NCBI GenBank assembly: GCA_943735955.1
Contig: OX030957.1
Location: 12,762,517 to 12,826,516, forward strand
Direction of reading: 5' to 3'
Source: Piscicola geometra
Taxonomy: Eukaryota; Annelida; Clitellata; Hirudinida; Piscicolidae
Length of the DNA: 64,000 nt
How positions within the stretch are numbered: the first letter of the stretch is position 1; each line of letters starts with the position of its first letter. This document shows, one piece after another, positions 10,601 to 22,303 of this stretch. A program made the position numbers and the translations under genes. The notes below the pieces were generated by a model that was not told where the DNA came from, made no database searches, and worked only from the letters and a program-made list of their open reading frames with translations.

Positions 10601-13141
10601 CACAACCCCACCCACCGCACCACAACCCCACCCACCGCACCACAACCCCATCCACCACACCAACCAATCACAGCACTGATAGCCGAGGAATTCCTCGACA
10701 GCACGGCTTCTCAACTGACGTACCACGGTCTATGCGAGCTGTCGGCAGGCCTGCAGCACCAGGAGATGGGTGTCTTCTTCCGCAACAACCACTTCCTCAC
10801 AATCATCAAACACATTGTCAGTCAGTCTACTAGGAGGGGGGTGGAATGGGCGGTTATTTTTGTTTTTCATTTTTATTGTTTTGTTGTGTGGTTTTTACTA
10901 TTATTATTTATTTTTTTCCCCTTTATTTTCATTTTGTCATTTTATAATATTTATTTTTTTGATTTTATTCTTTTTATAATTATTTTGATCACCATGATAT
11001 AATGGGCGGATGAGTATTCAGAGTGTCATCCAAGCAATTAGCGACTAAGGCACTTTTCGCATTGCGAAGTCCAATCAGACTTTCAGAAACTTCCCGCCTA
11101 ATAAGTTGTCGCTGCTACCCTCCCGCAAGCCTCTGCCACTCCATCCGCCCAGTGGCGTAGGTCACCAAGGCGCACAAGCAGTTACTTTCCATGGAATGTG
11201 TGGTGTCTGAACAACTGCACGCCACCACAGGACTCCCTGTACGTCCTAGCAACGGACCAAGGCTTCCTTGAGGAGGCTCGCGTCGTCTGGGAGAGTCTCT
11301 CGAACATCGAAGGTCGAGATCATCATCACCGTTACCATTACTTCTTCATTATCACTATCATCATCATTACTCCAGCATTATCATCATCATCATTACTCAA
11401 CCATCATCCCGCTATCGATTTCATTTCAATCTGGTGTTAGTAAATCAACTTAATCCATCTTGACCTCCATTTCCTCCACCCATCCCTCTATCCATCCCAT
11501 CTATCCATCTATCCCATCTCTCCATCCATCCCATCTCTCCATCCATCCCATCTATCCACCCATCCCATCCATCCAACCCACAATCCCTCAATCCACCCAC
11601 CAGGCGACAGCCACTTTTACGACTCCAACTTCAAGCTCTTCAGGCCAACCTCCAATGCCACAGCAGCAGCCCTTACCACTCCTACCACCCCTACCACCAC
11701 CACCACTGCCACCACTGCCACTGCTTCCAAGGATGCTGCCATGCAGGTGCCGTTGTCAGAGGAACAGATCAACAATGAGTGAGAATTTCCCGCTTTAATT
11801 TGATCTCGAGATTGAGTTTCCATGTTTTTTTAATTATAATTCATTTAAATTTAATTCAATTAAATAATATTTTTATTATAATCAACTTTTGTTGTCCGAG
11901 TATTATCACTGAAATAAAACATCGTTTTTATCGCCACAAAAATTAACCATCTCAAAATATTTAAACAATAATATATAATCATGGTGAAATAATTCTTTAT
12001 AATTAATAATTTAATTTATAATTAATTAATAGTTAATAATTGAATTATAATTTGGCCCTTAACCAGTTACCTGATGGCTCTCTCCCTGCAACAAGACGAA
12101 CAAGAACCTGTCTCTGCCATGACTGAGTCCCCATGCTCTTATTATTATTATTGATATTATCATTTTTTTATCCTTTATTATTTTTATTTTATTATGCTTT
12201 TTGTTATTTATATTGTAACCACCATCATTACCACAACCATGCAGTGAAGAGCTGGCTCGCAGTCTCCAGTTGCAGGAAGAGCAGCGTCTGCAGGCGAGGG
12301 AGGGAGCCAGGACGCCCGATGGCAGTGATGTGGGTAGGCGCAAGAAGGGCAGGAGGGAAGCCGCTGCAACTTCAACCGCTGCTTCATCGAGCAGTAGCCA
12401 CCAGGTTACCACCGCTGCTGCCACGCCACCCGGCCAGTCTGTGTCTTCGCCCAGTATACTGAAGTCTGTGAAGGAGAATGTGAGTGATTGGGGGTGGGAG
12501 TGGCTTGGTGGGGTTGTGTTTGGAGGAGGAGGAGGAGGGGGTTGTGTTTGAAGGAGGAGGAGGGGGTTGTGTTTGGAGGAGGAGGAGGAGGGGGTTGTGT
12601 TTGAAGGAGGAGGAGGGGGTTGTGTTTGGAGGAGGAGGAGGAGGGGGTTGTGTTTGAAGGAGGAGGAGGGGGTTGTGTTTGAAGGAGGAGGAGGAGGGGG
12701 TTGTGTTTGAAGGAGGAGGAGGGGGAGGGGGTTGTGTTTGAAGGAGGAGGAGGAGGGGGTTGTGTTTGAAGGAGGAGGAGGAGGTTGTGTTTGAAGGAGG
12801 AGGAGGAGGGGGTTGTGTTTGAAGGAGGAGGAGGAGGGGGTTGTGTTTGAAGGAGGAGGAGGAGGGGGTTGTGTTTGAAGGAGGAGGAGGAGGGGGTTGT
12901 GTTCGGAGGAGGAGGAGGGGGTTGTGTTCGGAGGAAGAGGAGGGGGTTGTGTTTGAAGGAGGAGGGGGGTTGTGTGAGCTGGTGAGGTGTTTCGAATTTT
13001 TTTCATCAAAAAATGGTTGCTAGTCGCTCCAGAAAGTAATTGAATAAGATCATTAAAAAAATAGTGAATAATTCATTTATTATTAATTAGATTAATTGTT
13101 TTCATTCTACACCCAATCGACTACAGTGTGTGGTGATGTGA
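7700..13141 (+). CDS. MINDY1: MINDY-1/2 family K48-linkage deubiquitinase (FAM63)
   Basis: Cysteine protease trimming K48-linked ubiquitin chains. Exons: 7700-7766, 7918-8453, 8907-8992, 9914-10049, 10302-10356, 10674-10816, 11231-11312, 11604-11778, 12067-12126, 12245-12479, 13127-13141; phases agree throughout (529 aa). The start is [10 protein letters not shown] at 7700. After an acidic/Thr-rich N-terminus of about 120 residues come VYNVKWIEF and [18 protein letters not shown], with the catalytic Cys and oxyanion Gln, then [52 protein letters not shown] with the catalytic His, and [10 protein letters not shown]. The C-terminal half has ubiquitin-binding (MIU-like) helices [10 protein letters not shown] and [13 protein letters not shown], as in MINDY-1. 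The last exon adds only CVVM and stop, a CaaX-like box; MINDY-1 also ends in a Cys-containing tetrapeptide. Introns hold large satellites. MINDY1 versus MINDY2 cannot be decided. Confidence 0.9.
8556..8884. repeat. CAAC/CACA satellite in MINDY intron 2
   Basis: Irregular ACAACCACATCACCACAACACACAACC-type repeat immediately upstream of the MINDY exon at 8907-8992. Confidence 0.9.
9290..9908. repeat. CACACAAACAC satellite in MINDY intron 3
   Basis: More than 600 bp of (CACACAAACAC, CCCACACAAACA, CCTCCACACAAA) units running up to the acceptor of MINDY exon 9914-10049. Long Cys/Val or His/Thr frames through it are artefacts. Confidence 0.95.
10050..10301. repeat. GGTTGG runs and (ATC)n in MINDY intron 4
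   Basis: Two GGTTGGTTGGGGGGGG blocks (about 10050-10142) start exactly at the donor of exon 9914-10049. An ATC/ATCATCATC run (about 10222-10301) forms the acceptor of exon 10302-10356. Confidence 0.85.
10374..10672. repeat. C-rich satellite in MINDY intron 5
   Basis: Pyrimidine-rich DNA with four to five copies of a 20-bp ACAACCCCACCCACC-type unit at about 10560-10650, running into the CACAG acceptor of exon 10674-10816. Confidence 0.85.
11462..11601. repeat. (CATC)n satellite in MINDY intron 7
   Basis: CATCCATCCCATCTATCC-type repeats directly upstream of the acceptor of exon 11604-11778. Confidence 0.9.
12522..12975. repeat. G-rich minisatellite in MINDY intron 10
   Basis: About 16-18 copies of a 24-27-bp unit, GGAGGAGGAGGGGGTTGTGTTTGAA and variants, within the last MINDY intron. 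The G runs could form quadruplexes in the pre-mRNA. Confidence 0.95.
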
Positions 13142-13544
13142 TTACACAGCGTGCATCCAAGTCATTTGCCTTCGAACAGTCCTCTTGAAGTCTCCTTTCT
13201 GAGTTGAAATCATGCATTTTCAGTCGATCATTTAATTTCTCCATCATTTATATGCGGGTCTTTGCTAATGTAGTCCTAATTAATTGTTTAAGTTAATTAA
13301 TTATTTGATTTAACTGTTTATTAGAATTGTTTAGTTATTATTTTAATTAATATTTTAATTGATAATTAACCTATATTTTCCAAGTAATTGTTTAACTAGC
13401 ATTTAAATGACTTGTTTATTAATTGATTGAATTGCTACATAAGAAGCGTTTCTTTATTTTAAGTTATTTCCATTTGTTTTTTTTATATCCACTTGAAGAT
13501 TCGAAGCTGTATTCACGCGTTTGTTTTTGAGGAATTGTTTCGAC

Positions 13545-13685
13545 CAGGTGCGGCGATCTTTTGCAAATCTTGGGGGTCCTACCCAAAAGGGATGGTTCCT
13601 GGGCTCACTAGCATTAAGCTGGGCTTCCTACTACCAGAAAGTGCGAGGTCCTGGGGTCTGGACCCCCCCAGGATCGCCGTCCATG
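13545..13685. mobile_element. Short hAT-type MITE
   Basis: A 141-bp segment bounded by imperfect inverted ends (CAGGTGCGGCGATC at the left; the right end read on minus is CATGGACGGCGATC). Flanking 8-bp direct repeats are GTTTCGAC (13537-13544) and GTTTCGCC (13686-13693), 7 of 8 identical. Both ends resemble the termini of the 3.6-kb hAT element at 42,761-46,334, so it is probably a non-autonomous relative. Confidence 0.8.
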
Positions 13686-14304
13686 GTTTCGCCCTACTTT
13701 TTCGGTTTTTAGCTTTAACATTTTTGTATTCAAAATAAAAATCTTATTCTACATGCAATAATATAATGAATATGTTAAGTTTAATATTGGAATAATTGGA
13801 ATACATTTTATTAGATTAGATTAGCTCTTTGTAATGTGGGTAACGCAGCTATAGCTTGGACATTGTCTCTTGTTTAGGTACTTTTAATATTTAAATATCA
13901 AAATCTCTTTGATTAAGTTCAAATTATTTGTTATGTATTTTTTATTTAATACTAAAACCTCAATTGTTTCTTCCGCATATGTCCAATGAAGACCACCCAT
14001 AATCCTTTAATGTCACTTTCAACGTCAGATCTAAATATTTGAGTTTATGAAATGATCTAGTTCACATTTACAAATTAATTGACGGATCTATGCTTTATTA
14101 ATCTCTTACTTTTTTAACGACACTTTTACATTTTAATGTTTAAGAAGAAAGATAATTCACACGTTTTTTCTCCGTACAATTTGTGTTGAAACAATAAACT
14201 TTTTTGGTGCTTAAATACTTCAAAAAAGTCTCAAAGTTCAAGAGAAGATACAACAACGATTAATAATATATTAGATAACTTTCATATTTTCTCAAATTGT
14301 TCAC

Positions 14305-14350
14305 TGAGCGCTTTTGTTCACTTAGTAAAGGGCGCTATACAAATTATTAG
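14305..14350 (+). repeat. Dispersed retroposon 3'-tail fragment
   Basis: The segment GAGCGCTTTTGTTCACTTAG through AAAGGGCGCTATACAAAT is the reverse complement of the tail at about 49,645-49,690 and resembles tails at 17,211-17,275 and 47,130-47,190. Confidence 0.6.
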
Positions 14351-14484
14351 TGGTTGATAAGTTATTTAAGTTTAATTTAAACAACCCAATTCACTAAATC
14401 CACTGTTACTTTTGACTCGATCTGTCTACAAGAAAACAAACCCATCTTACAACACAAAAACCACCAACTACATCATCCACTCCT

Positions 14485-17400
14485 TCACGATGCCTCTGCC
14501 GAGATGACATCGTGGCTGACGATCGATTCGTCGGGCGTGCCTCGGTGAGTTTCTTGTGAGCGAGGCGGATCGTCTGACGCCCTATCGGCCACGCTCGATT
14601 GGTGTCGCTGTCTCGCCTGGTGGAAGTTGTGCAGCGAAAACCTTCGGTGGCCTGGTATTTTTGAAGAGTTAAGATGTTGTTTCAGTTCAGATTTAAAAAA
14701 ATAATAAAAATCTTTACCGCGTGTTCAGTCAGCTTCAGATACACAACCAAACAACATTTCAAAACTATTATATTCAACAATAAATTATCCAAAAATATAG
14801 TCCCGTCTTGAAGCCCCTTACCTGACTTCTTGCTTATGGACTGTTTCTTGACTGTTTGAGTGATTTCCTTCTTGGCGATCTTGTTTTTGAACATCTTCAA
14901 CTGTTTGTTCAGTCTCAAGAACTCAGCCTGTTGGGTGGGAATTTTTAATTTATTATTATTAAAATATAACTTTAATATCCGAGTAAACAATAAATTAATA
15001 AACTATTTTTACGATCAAAAGTTAGAACCAACTTTAATCTCCTCGGCATCCAGTCCAGCTACATTCATTTCATTCGACTCTTGCGACTTTTTCGAGGTGT
15101 TGGAGAGTTGCACTTTCACGTTGCCGTGTTTCAGCTGCTGGTCCTCTTGCTTCCTGCCTCGTATCATCATCACGTTTGTCGTCGATTTCGCTTGCCAGAA
15201 CTTTAATGTTTGTGTTCGATTATGGTGTAGTTAGTTGGTGCTTGTGGTAAGCAACTTCGTATTTAATAGAAATATATTTTTGACAAAGTATAATTTTTTA
15301 TTATTTGATCATAATAATTTATTATTTAATAATTTATTGAATAATCCGAAAATCATTCTGACCTTGGTGCCTAGAAGGACAATCAAGTTGACGGTGACAG
15401 TGAGGTGACAGCGAGAAAAAGAAAGTGCGAATGAGACGTTCTTGGTGAGGGACCCTTCCAAGAAATATCTATAAAAAGTTTCAATAAACTACTTTAAAGA
15501 TTTTTATTAAAATAATGAAAGATTGAAAACTGAAGAGATTTGAATTGAATGTTTTTTTTTCTTGATATAGAGAAAATTTAGCTACGAATTCAAGAGAGTC
15601 ACTTTGCAAGATTGAAGGCGCCTGAGACTAGAGCTTCATTGGCAAGGAGGAAAGTGATGGCTCTCGATTCGACGAGGGAAGAAGCGGATGGAGTGGGCTG
15701 GAAGGATCTGCAGAACGCCCATGCCAGAAGGATAAACTCCACTGAAGAAATCATTGTTGAATGTCTAGGTTGCCAATGAATAAATAACAAATAATTTTTA
15801 GCCCATTTGAATGGAAATATCAAAGCATACCGAATGATTGTAACTTAAGAAGCAAAACATTTCAAACCACCAAATAAACTGCAACTTCCACCCACCAATT
15901 TGCAGCACCAGACTCCAGTATCCTTTGTGGCAGAATGTTTCCTGCATGGTTATGTACAGGTCACTCATCACCCTCTCCACGTTCATCAGCGTCCAGGCGC
16001 CCAACTGCCACACCAGCAGAGCCACCACGAACGCCAGATATTTGAGCAGGTCTTTGTCACGTATCAAGGTACGCTGCGCGTGTCTCGACTTTGACTCAAC
16101 ACTTATTCTTGAGAGAGAAGATGGAATGAATAAATTAATTTAATAACATTAAAAAGAATAAATTATCTTATTAGATTGCAGACTTTTAAACTATTGAATT
16201 AAAAAATGGAATAAATAAACACGTTTTTAAGATGTAATATATCTTTAAAAAAATAAATCATTCTATTCTCATACAACTTTGACAAACTTATTCACTTTGG
16301 GAAAAGGCTAAAAAATGCAGCAGTGATTTAAAATTAACCTGTGTGCCTTGAAGGCCAACGAAGCGTACAGGAGCACAAAGCCGATCTCCCTGCTCCAGGG
16401 CACCATGGCACAGGCCAGCGCATGCGTGCTTTGAGCCTCCAACAGCACCTCAGAATGCAATAGTGGAGTTTAATTTTCGATACTAAGAAATATTATTATT
16501 TATTATTATTATTTATTTTGTTTACAATCTTGTTTTTTGAAACTTTAGTTTTTCCCTATTATTAAAAAAAATATTGTTTTGAAGATTTAATTTCTCGCTT
16601 TATTGCTTATTCAACTTATTTAAAAAGCTTCTTACAGAAGTGTAGATGAAAAGACCTCCGAGTATCATCACCTCGTACAGCTGCCAGAAGCTGAAATGTA
16701 TGATCTGCGAACGAGGAACAGAGTAATTACATCGATTAAACCTCTTATTAAATCATATTCACTCGTTTTTATTCGGAAACAATCCACTCTTTAAATTTTG
16801 ATGAAATATCCACTTATTTTCCACCTTAACTCTTCTCATTTTGATCACGGCTGCTCCTGGGACCAAGACAGAAACCATGACGACGGCATGGATGACAAAG
16901 AGGACAATGATGCTGCTCTGGGAAAGATTCCTTTCTGGACAGACTCCAGCAGCAGTGCAGTCCTTGCAGTCGTCTCCTTCGCAAAGGATGCACTCTATCT
17001 CTGGATGCGAAATTTATTGGTGACTACTTATTTTAAAACTAAATGTCGTTAGAAAAGTTGTACTTGAAGAATGGTTTTATTACACTCCTTTCTACAAATG
17101 TATTGAGTGTAGGTTCAAACTTTTTCAAATATTCCATCGATGTATAATCGCTCCATGTGAGGTGAAAAAAAATCTCCAGTTTTAGAAGTAAAAATTAGCC
17201 AGAACCAGCCCTGTCAATCAATCAATCAATCAAATAGATTTCTATAGCGCTCTTTCTTCAAATTCAAGTCAGATTAATTCTTTCGTTTTTAAAACGTTTT
17301 GCAAGAGGTTTGACCCCCTCCCTATTCCTTCCCTTTCTCCCTTTATTTTCATTATGTCTCCCCTCTCCCTCCATGAATTTTAAGTACAATTCACCTTCAA

Positions 17401-19356
17401 GATTTGCATCCTTCTTCAGCGTTTTGTAGGGAGGCAAGCATTCGCAACGGTATCCCCCATCCCTCAAGCCGTGACCTTTTATCTGCTTGCACTGTTTTTT
17501 CTCAAATACTTTAATATTCTAAAGAAATTGAATATTTTAATATCGGACAAATTATTCGTATTTAATTTAATTGAAATTTTTGTAAAAAGCTTTTTATTTA
17601 ATAAAAAAAAGACTTTGTATTTAATTTAATTGACATCGTTGTTGATAATGTTTGCCAAGTAATCAGCAGTCTAACGGAGGAGTGGGGGGGACACTTGTGC
17701 GTGTTGGACCAGGCCTTTAGGGGGTCGGTGGAGCATTGGTTCACGTCAATCAGTCCCAAGTCGACCACCACTTCCAACAGACCGCTGTGGAGTTTATTCA
17801 TACGTTACCGTTAAATACCAGAATCTTGAGGAAATCCATTAAAGTAAAACACCATCGTTTTTTTCTTAAATTCTTTTTTTTAAATAATTGTTTTATGGGT
17901 TATTATTTTTTCACCATTTATTTTAAAAGTCGAATGTCTAAAACAGCCAATAATAATGTTTAAAACAATATCTATATTTTCGGATATTTGAAAAAAGTAT
18001 TTTTGAATTTCTGAAGGTTTTGGCATTTTAAAGTACTTCGAACCACTATTCACTCAATTAAATTTCCACATTTCTGAAGAATCTTTATCTTTCAAACTTA
18101 TGGAAATTATTTCAACCCAGAGGTTTTTTTTCAACCTGGCCTTCGCCTGCCAGGCCATGAAAACTATAACAATTATTTTCTTTAAAGAAGAAACCTCAAA
18201 CTCTGAAGGTCACCTGATGTGCGCTGCATTCGGTGCAGAGCATTGATGGAAGGGGGTGAGCAGGCTGACGAACCATTGGGAAGCCTCAGTGCAAGTCTTG
18301 GAAGGTCCACTCCACACCGCTTCTAACACCTCCATCCGCCGACCTTTGTGACAGTGTCCAGTGGTGGTGCTTGAGTGTTTGGAAAGAGTGCTCATCAGCT
18401 CTTGTGCTTCTGTTGCTTGAGGAAGTGGTGTTTGATAACGAGATGGAGACATGAGATAGTAATCTTGAAAAAATATTTTTTCTATTATAACAAAGACATG
18501 CAAAAAAACAAATTTAAATTTAAAATATGAAACATCTTTAAAATTTTTGTTAATAACATTATAATAAGTTATACTTTTTTAAATCTTTGGAAAGTGTTAA
18601 TTATTTTTATTCAGTTTTTAACTTGCATTATAATCGCTCACCTCCTCTTGCTTCCTTCAAGGGCACCAGATCGCCATCGAATTGGTCCCTCCTCCCATAA
18701 GCCACATGCACGGAGCGCTTGTCGTACGTGAGATGGAGCCTCGTCGAGTGGACGAAATGCATGCTTTTCATGAAACCTCGTAGAGTCGCCGCCAAAAGAG
18801 AGTCGACGCTGTTTGTGTCCTTGAAACTTTTATTCTGGGATCCTTTTTTTAGTTTAGATTTGCTTGAAGTACTATTCTTATTTTGGGACTTAGCCATTAA
18901 TGATTTGTTGGTAGAGTTGCTTTTGAAGTTAAATTTCACGGGGTTTTGGTTGGTGGCGTAGTCTGCCAGGAGTCCAGCTGTTAGCTTGATGAGTTGCACG
19001 TCGATGGAGAAGGCATCATCAAGGGCTTCTTTGAAAGAGTTGAAGGGTCGTGTCTTGGTTGAAGATGGGTCGCAATCATTTTTTAAAGTTTCACTAATTG
19101 CTGTTGACAACTCTAAAAACTTGAGTTTTTTATTATATTTTTTATTGTTCTTTCCACTCGATTTATTGGGACTAGCTTCATAGCTCTTTAGAAGCATATC
19201 ACTTGCAACCTTGTCACCCTCTGAAACAACTTCTAAGGGTGTTTTACCATTTTCATTTAATCCTGACAGATGAATGTTAGTTTGCATTGATGGAGGAGCA
19301 ACAAACACAAAACAAAACAACACAGTTAACAATATTTCGGTCAGTTTGAAAAACAT
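14485..19356 (-). CDS. GPR158: GPR158/GPR179-like class C G-protein-coupled receptor
   Basis: Plasma-membrane receptor of the metabotropic glycine receptor family, known to carry a Cache ectodomain and to recruit RGS7-Gbeta5. Thirteen exons: 18642-19356, 18214-18463, 17676-17784, 17395-17491, 16825-17000, 16636-16704, 16339-16448, 15896-16107, 15603-15741, 15363-15468, 15033-15200, 14822-14927, 14485-14651; in frame to 807 aa. The start MFFKLTEILLTVLFCFVF is a signal peptide. The ectodomain has LLEVVVDLGLIDVNQCS, THKC and the Cys-rich KGHGLRDGGYRCECLPPY block. TM1 is IIVLFVIHAVVMVSVL; later blocks FVLLYASLAFKAHR, HAQR, FVVALLVWQLGAW, VEFILLAWAFCRSFQPTPSA and HLTVTVNLIVLL match TM3-TM7. The cytoplasmic helix LDAEEIKAEFLRLNKQLKMFKNK matches the post-TM7 coiled segment. 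It ends soon after (SAEAS), far shorter than vertebrate tails. Confidence 0.9.
17211..17275 (-). repeat. TCAA-type retroposon tail in a receptor intron
   Basis: (TCAA)n followed by ATAGATTTCTATAGCGCTCT, nearly identical to the start of the block at 47,130. Read on the minus strand it is the 3' end of a retroposon, with a (TTGA)n terminus, in the GPR158-like intron between exons 17395-17491 and 16825-17000. Confidence 0.65.
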
Positions 19357-20412
19357 TCTTCACAAACTGATTACAATGCTCTTGCAACTCCAAGAATACA
19401 TTTTTACAGAGATTTTATTAATTATGGGAATTTATATAAACACAAGAGAGACTGTACATTTTCAGAACCAACTCTTTTTTGCTTATATGTAAGGAGGTTT
19501 TAAAGGAAGATACGACGTGTACGCGAGTGTACAATCCGAATTTCAGTGTACAAAAAGACATCGAGTTTTGCTGCACGGTGATTGGAAAAAGGATGGATTT
19601 TGGTGGATTTCATTGGTGGTGAGAGTTAAATATTTCAAATAATATTCAAATTTGCAAAATTTCATAATTTTATTTTTTACATTTAATTTTTTTCAAATTT
19701 AAAAAATATTTTTTTCATGCTTTAAAAACTAAATAGGTGTATCAAATGTTACATATTCATCAAGAGAGGGATATCAGTAAATATTTCAAGTGCCAATTAC
19801 GCATGAAATGCCTGTTTTGAAATATTCCACAAATTCTCAGCTTTCCACATAGCTCTTCATTTATATATAGACCCGCATGTCCAGATAAGTTTTAGATATG
19901 CAAGTAACCCATATATTCTTACAGAAGGCTCCCATCTTGTAGGAATGATTCACGCAACAGAAATGCAATTTGGAATATGGGAATTTCTTCATGTTAGATG
20001 TAAAAGAAGGCATAAGTAAAACCTATTATTTTTCTGTGTGTAAGTGTGCAAGTATAGTTGCCTTACTTAGATAGCAATATATTTTTTATACATATATAAC
20101 CATTTGTACTTACCGGTAGAAAGCAATTGCTGGTTGCCTTAAGAATCTTTGCCTCTTAAATAACTTTCCTATCCGCATACCTCCCTCTCTCTTGTTTTTA
20201 CTCTATTTTGATTGAATATTTTTGCTGAAAGAAATTTGTTGTTCAGGAAAGTTAATGTAGTTTCTATATTTCGAACTCAAGGTCTCTGAAATTAACGGCT
20301 TTCACCAAGACGAAGTATTTAACGCTGATTTATTTTAGGATTGAAAGTTTAAAGTCTTTATATTGTTACCCTCAAAGCTTTTGATTACTGTAACTGAAAT
20401 AAAAGTCTGAGA
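19357..20412. other. Divergent intergenic interval, GPR158-like / calponin-like
   Basis: About 1.05 kb between two start codons read in opposite directions, so it should hold both promoters. AT-rich. No repeat, RNA gene or clear core promoter element recognised. Confidence 0.5.
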
Positions 20413-22303
20413 ATGATCAGAAAATATCTTTCAAGCGACCGAGTGGCAGTCAGATCCAAGGTAAGAAATGGTTTCGGTGTATTTATCGAAATCTCAGTCC
20501 AAATCTGATTTATTTTTCGACTTTTAGAATCATTAAGTAAAGTTCAGAATGTTGAGTGTAAATAGGAATGCTGCACGTTGTTATGTAGGCGAATGAAACT
20601 TTCAGTTAGTGAAAGAGCTTCTGCAGAGTTAGCAATTTGATGTTTCGATCAAAAATAATGACTATTAAAATGCTAAAATTAAGACGTTGCAGTTTCACTC
20701 AATCTTCCGTAATTTAAAAAACTCTGAGATTATTTTAAATTATTCTTTAAAATACATTCAAAGCTAGCACAGAAATACGACAAAACAGCGGAAAGCGATG
20801 TGATAAATTGGATCAAGACACTGACAGGGGTGGAACTAGAAGCCGGAATATACAAGCTTGCCAGGCAGTTGAAGAACGGACAAACCCTAGTAAAGTAGGT
20901 GATGCTTCTTTGAAGGATAACAAATTCTAATTAATAGGTTTCCTGATATGATTGATGGTAACTAATATTTTTAAGTTTTCTAAGAAAAAGTTGAATTATC
21001 TTTTTTATGCATCTCTTATTATTGAATATTGTCTAAGTTTTCAATCGGAAGATAATTTCCACACTTGCAAAAACTTTTCAGACTGGCTCAGAAGATTCAA
21101 GAAGGCACTCCAGAATGCCCCGAGGCAGCCAAGAATTTCCAGCTGAAACTCAACACCGACAACGCTCCTTTTAAACAGGTTATTTCGACTTAGTGTCATT
21201 TCGTTGGTTTACTCTTAATCTAATGTTTAATCAATTTCTTCAACTTAATCCTCTCTAAACTAATTTTAACAATTGTTCTTAATTATTTTTTTACCAATTA
21301 CTTTTTTTTTAAATTTTTCGTCTTCCAGATGGAGAACATTCAAGTGTTTCTGGGCTTTTGCGAGCACTACGGAGTGCCCGTTTCGGGCCTCTTCCACACC
21401 AAGGACCTCTTCGACGGCAACAACATGCAACAAGTGCTTGCCTGCGTCATCCAACTGGGAACAGAAGTGCCTTTAAAATCTCATTTCAGATTTATTTTAC
21501 AATGCTATTTTAAAAAATCATTTTAGAAATTATTATGATGCTATTAACAAATTTTATTCAAGATTTGTCGAAGTTTAAATTTAATCTTTTTATTTTTTCC
21601 ATTTCTTTGATTTAATTATAATCTACTTCTTTAATGCCGAAAGAGCCAGCGCAACCACTTCGAGGGGGTGACGATCGGGCCGAAGCCGCAGGAGAAGAAC
21701 ATCAGAGACTTCTCGGAGGAGAAACTCAAGGCAAGTCACTCTTTCTTGACGATGCAGGCGGGCAAGAGTGGCCAAGCGCTGGACTTCCAGATCGGAGCAG
21801 CGAGGAGGATCGTCGATAGCAGGACCGAAGGAGGCAAGACGGGGAAGACGCCTGAAGTGGTGAATGGAGTGCCTGACTTGCTGGACATTGGAAAGAAAGG
21901 AAAGAGGAAGGATAAAGAAGGGAAGAAGGAAAAGAAAGAGAGTGAGTCTGAAGAAAGGGGAGAAGAAGGAGAAGAGAAAGAAGAAGGAGAGGAAGAAGAA
22001 GAAGTTTCAAAAGATCAAACCAAAAAAGATGTTCAATCAGACAAGAAAAAAGAAAAATCAGAAACAAAAAAAGCACCTGAAAAGGTCGAAAATGGAAAAA
22101 AAGAAGCCTCTGACGATGAAAAGAAAGAAAAATCTCCAGCCCCTGTAGTAAAAAGCAAGCCTAAGAAGAAAGAAGAAGAGAACAGCTCGGAAAGAAAACC
22201 ACGGAAGAAGGAAAAAACCCAAGAAAAAGAAACATCAGATAAAAAAGAAAAAAAAGAAAAAAAGAAAAAATCGTCTGATACTGAGGAAGAGGAAGAAGAA
22301 TAA
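20413..22303 (+). CDS. Calponin/transgelin-like actin-binding protein with a long charged tail
   Basis: Probable actin-filament-associated protein of the calponin/transgelin/Mp20 family. Exons 20413-20460, 20764-20894, 21082-21178, 21329-21466, 21644-22303 (357 aa, phases agree). The start MIRKYLSSDRVAVRSK lies at 20413. Residues about 20-140 are one calponin-homology domain: YDKTAESDVINWIKTLTG, LVKLAQKI, APFKQMENIQVFLGFCEHYG, DLFDGNNMQQVLACVIQLG. It is followed by GVTIGPKPQEKNIRDFSEEKL and a degenerate calponin-like repeat (SFLTMQAGKSGQALDFQIGA). From about residue 225 the protein becomes a roughly 130-residue Lys/Glu/Ser tail, mostly KK and EE runs, probably disordered. Standard transgelins (about 200 aa) lack such a tail. 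A polyadenylation signal AATAAA is at 22574-22579. Confidence 0.88.

Larger units (their letters stand above)
13142..14484. other. Convergent interval, MINDY / GPR158-like; contains a MITE
   Basis: AT-rich spacer between the MINDY stop and the receptor gene's stop (read on minus). It holds the 141-bp MITE at 13545-13685 and a short repeat at about 14305-14350 that matches one at 49,645-49,690 on the other strand. No gene seen. Confidence 0.6.
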
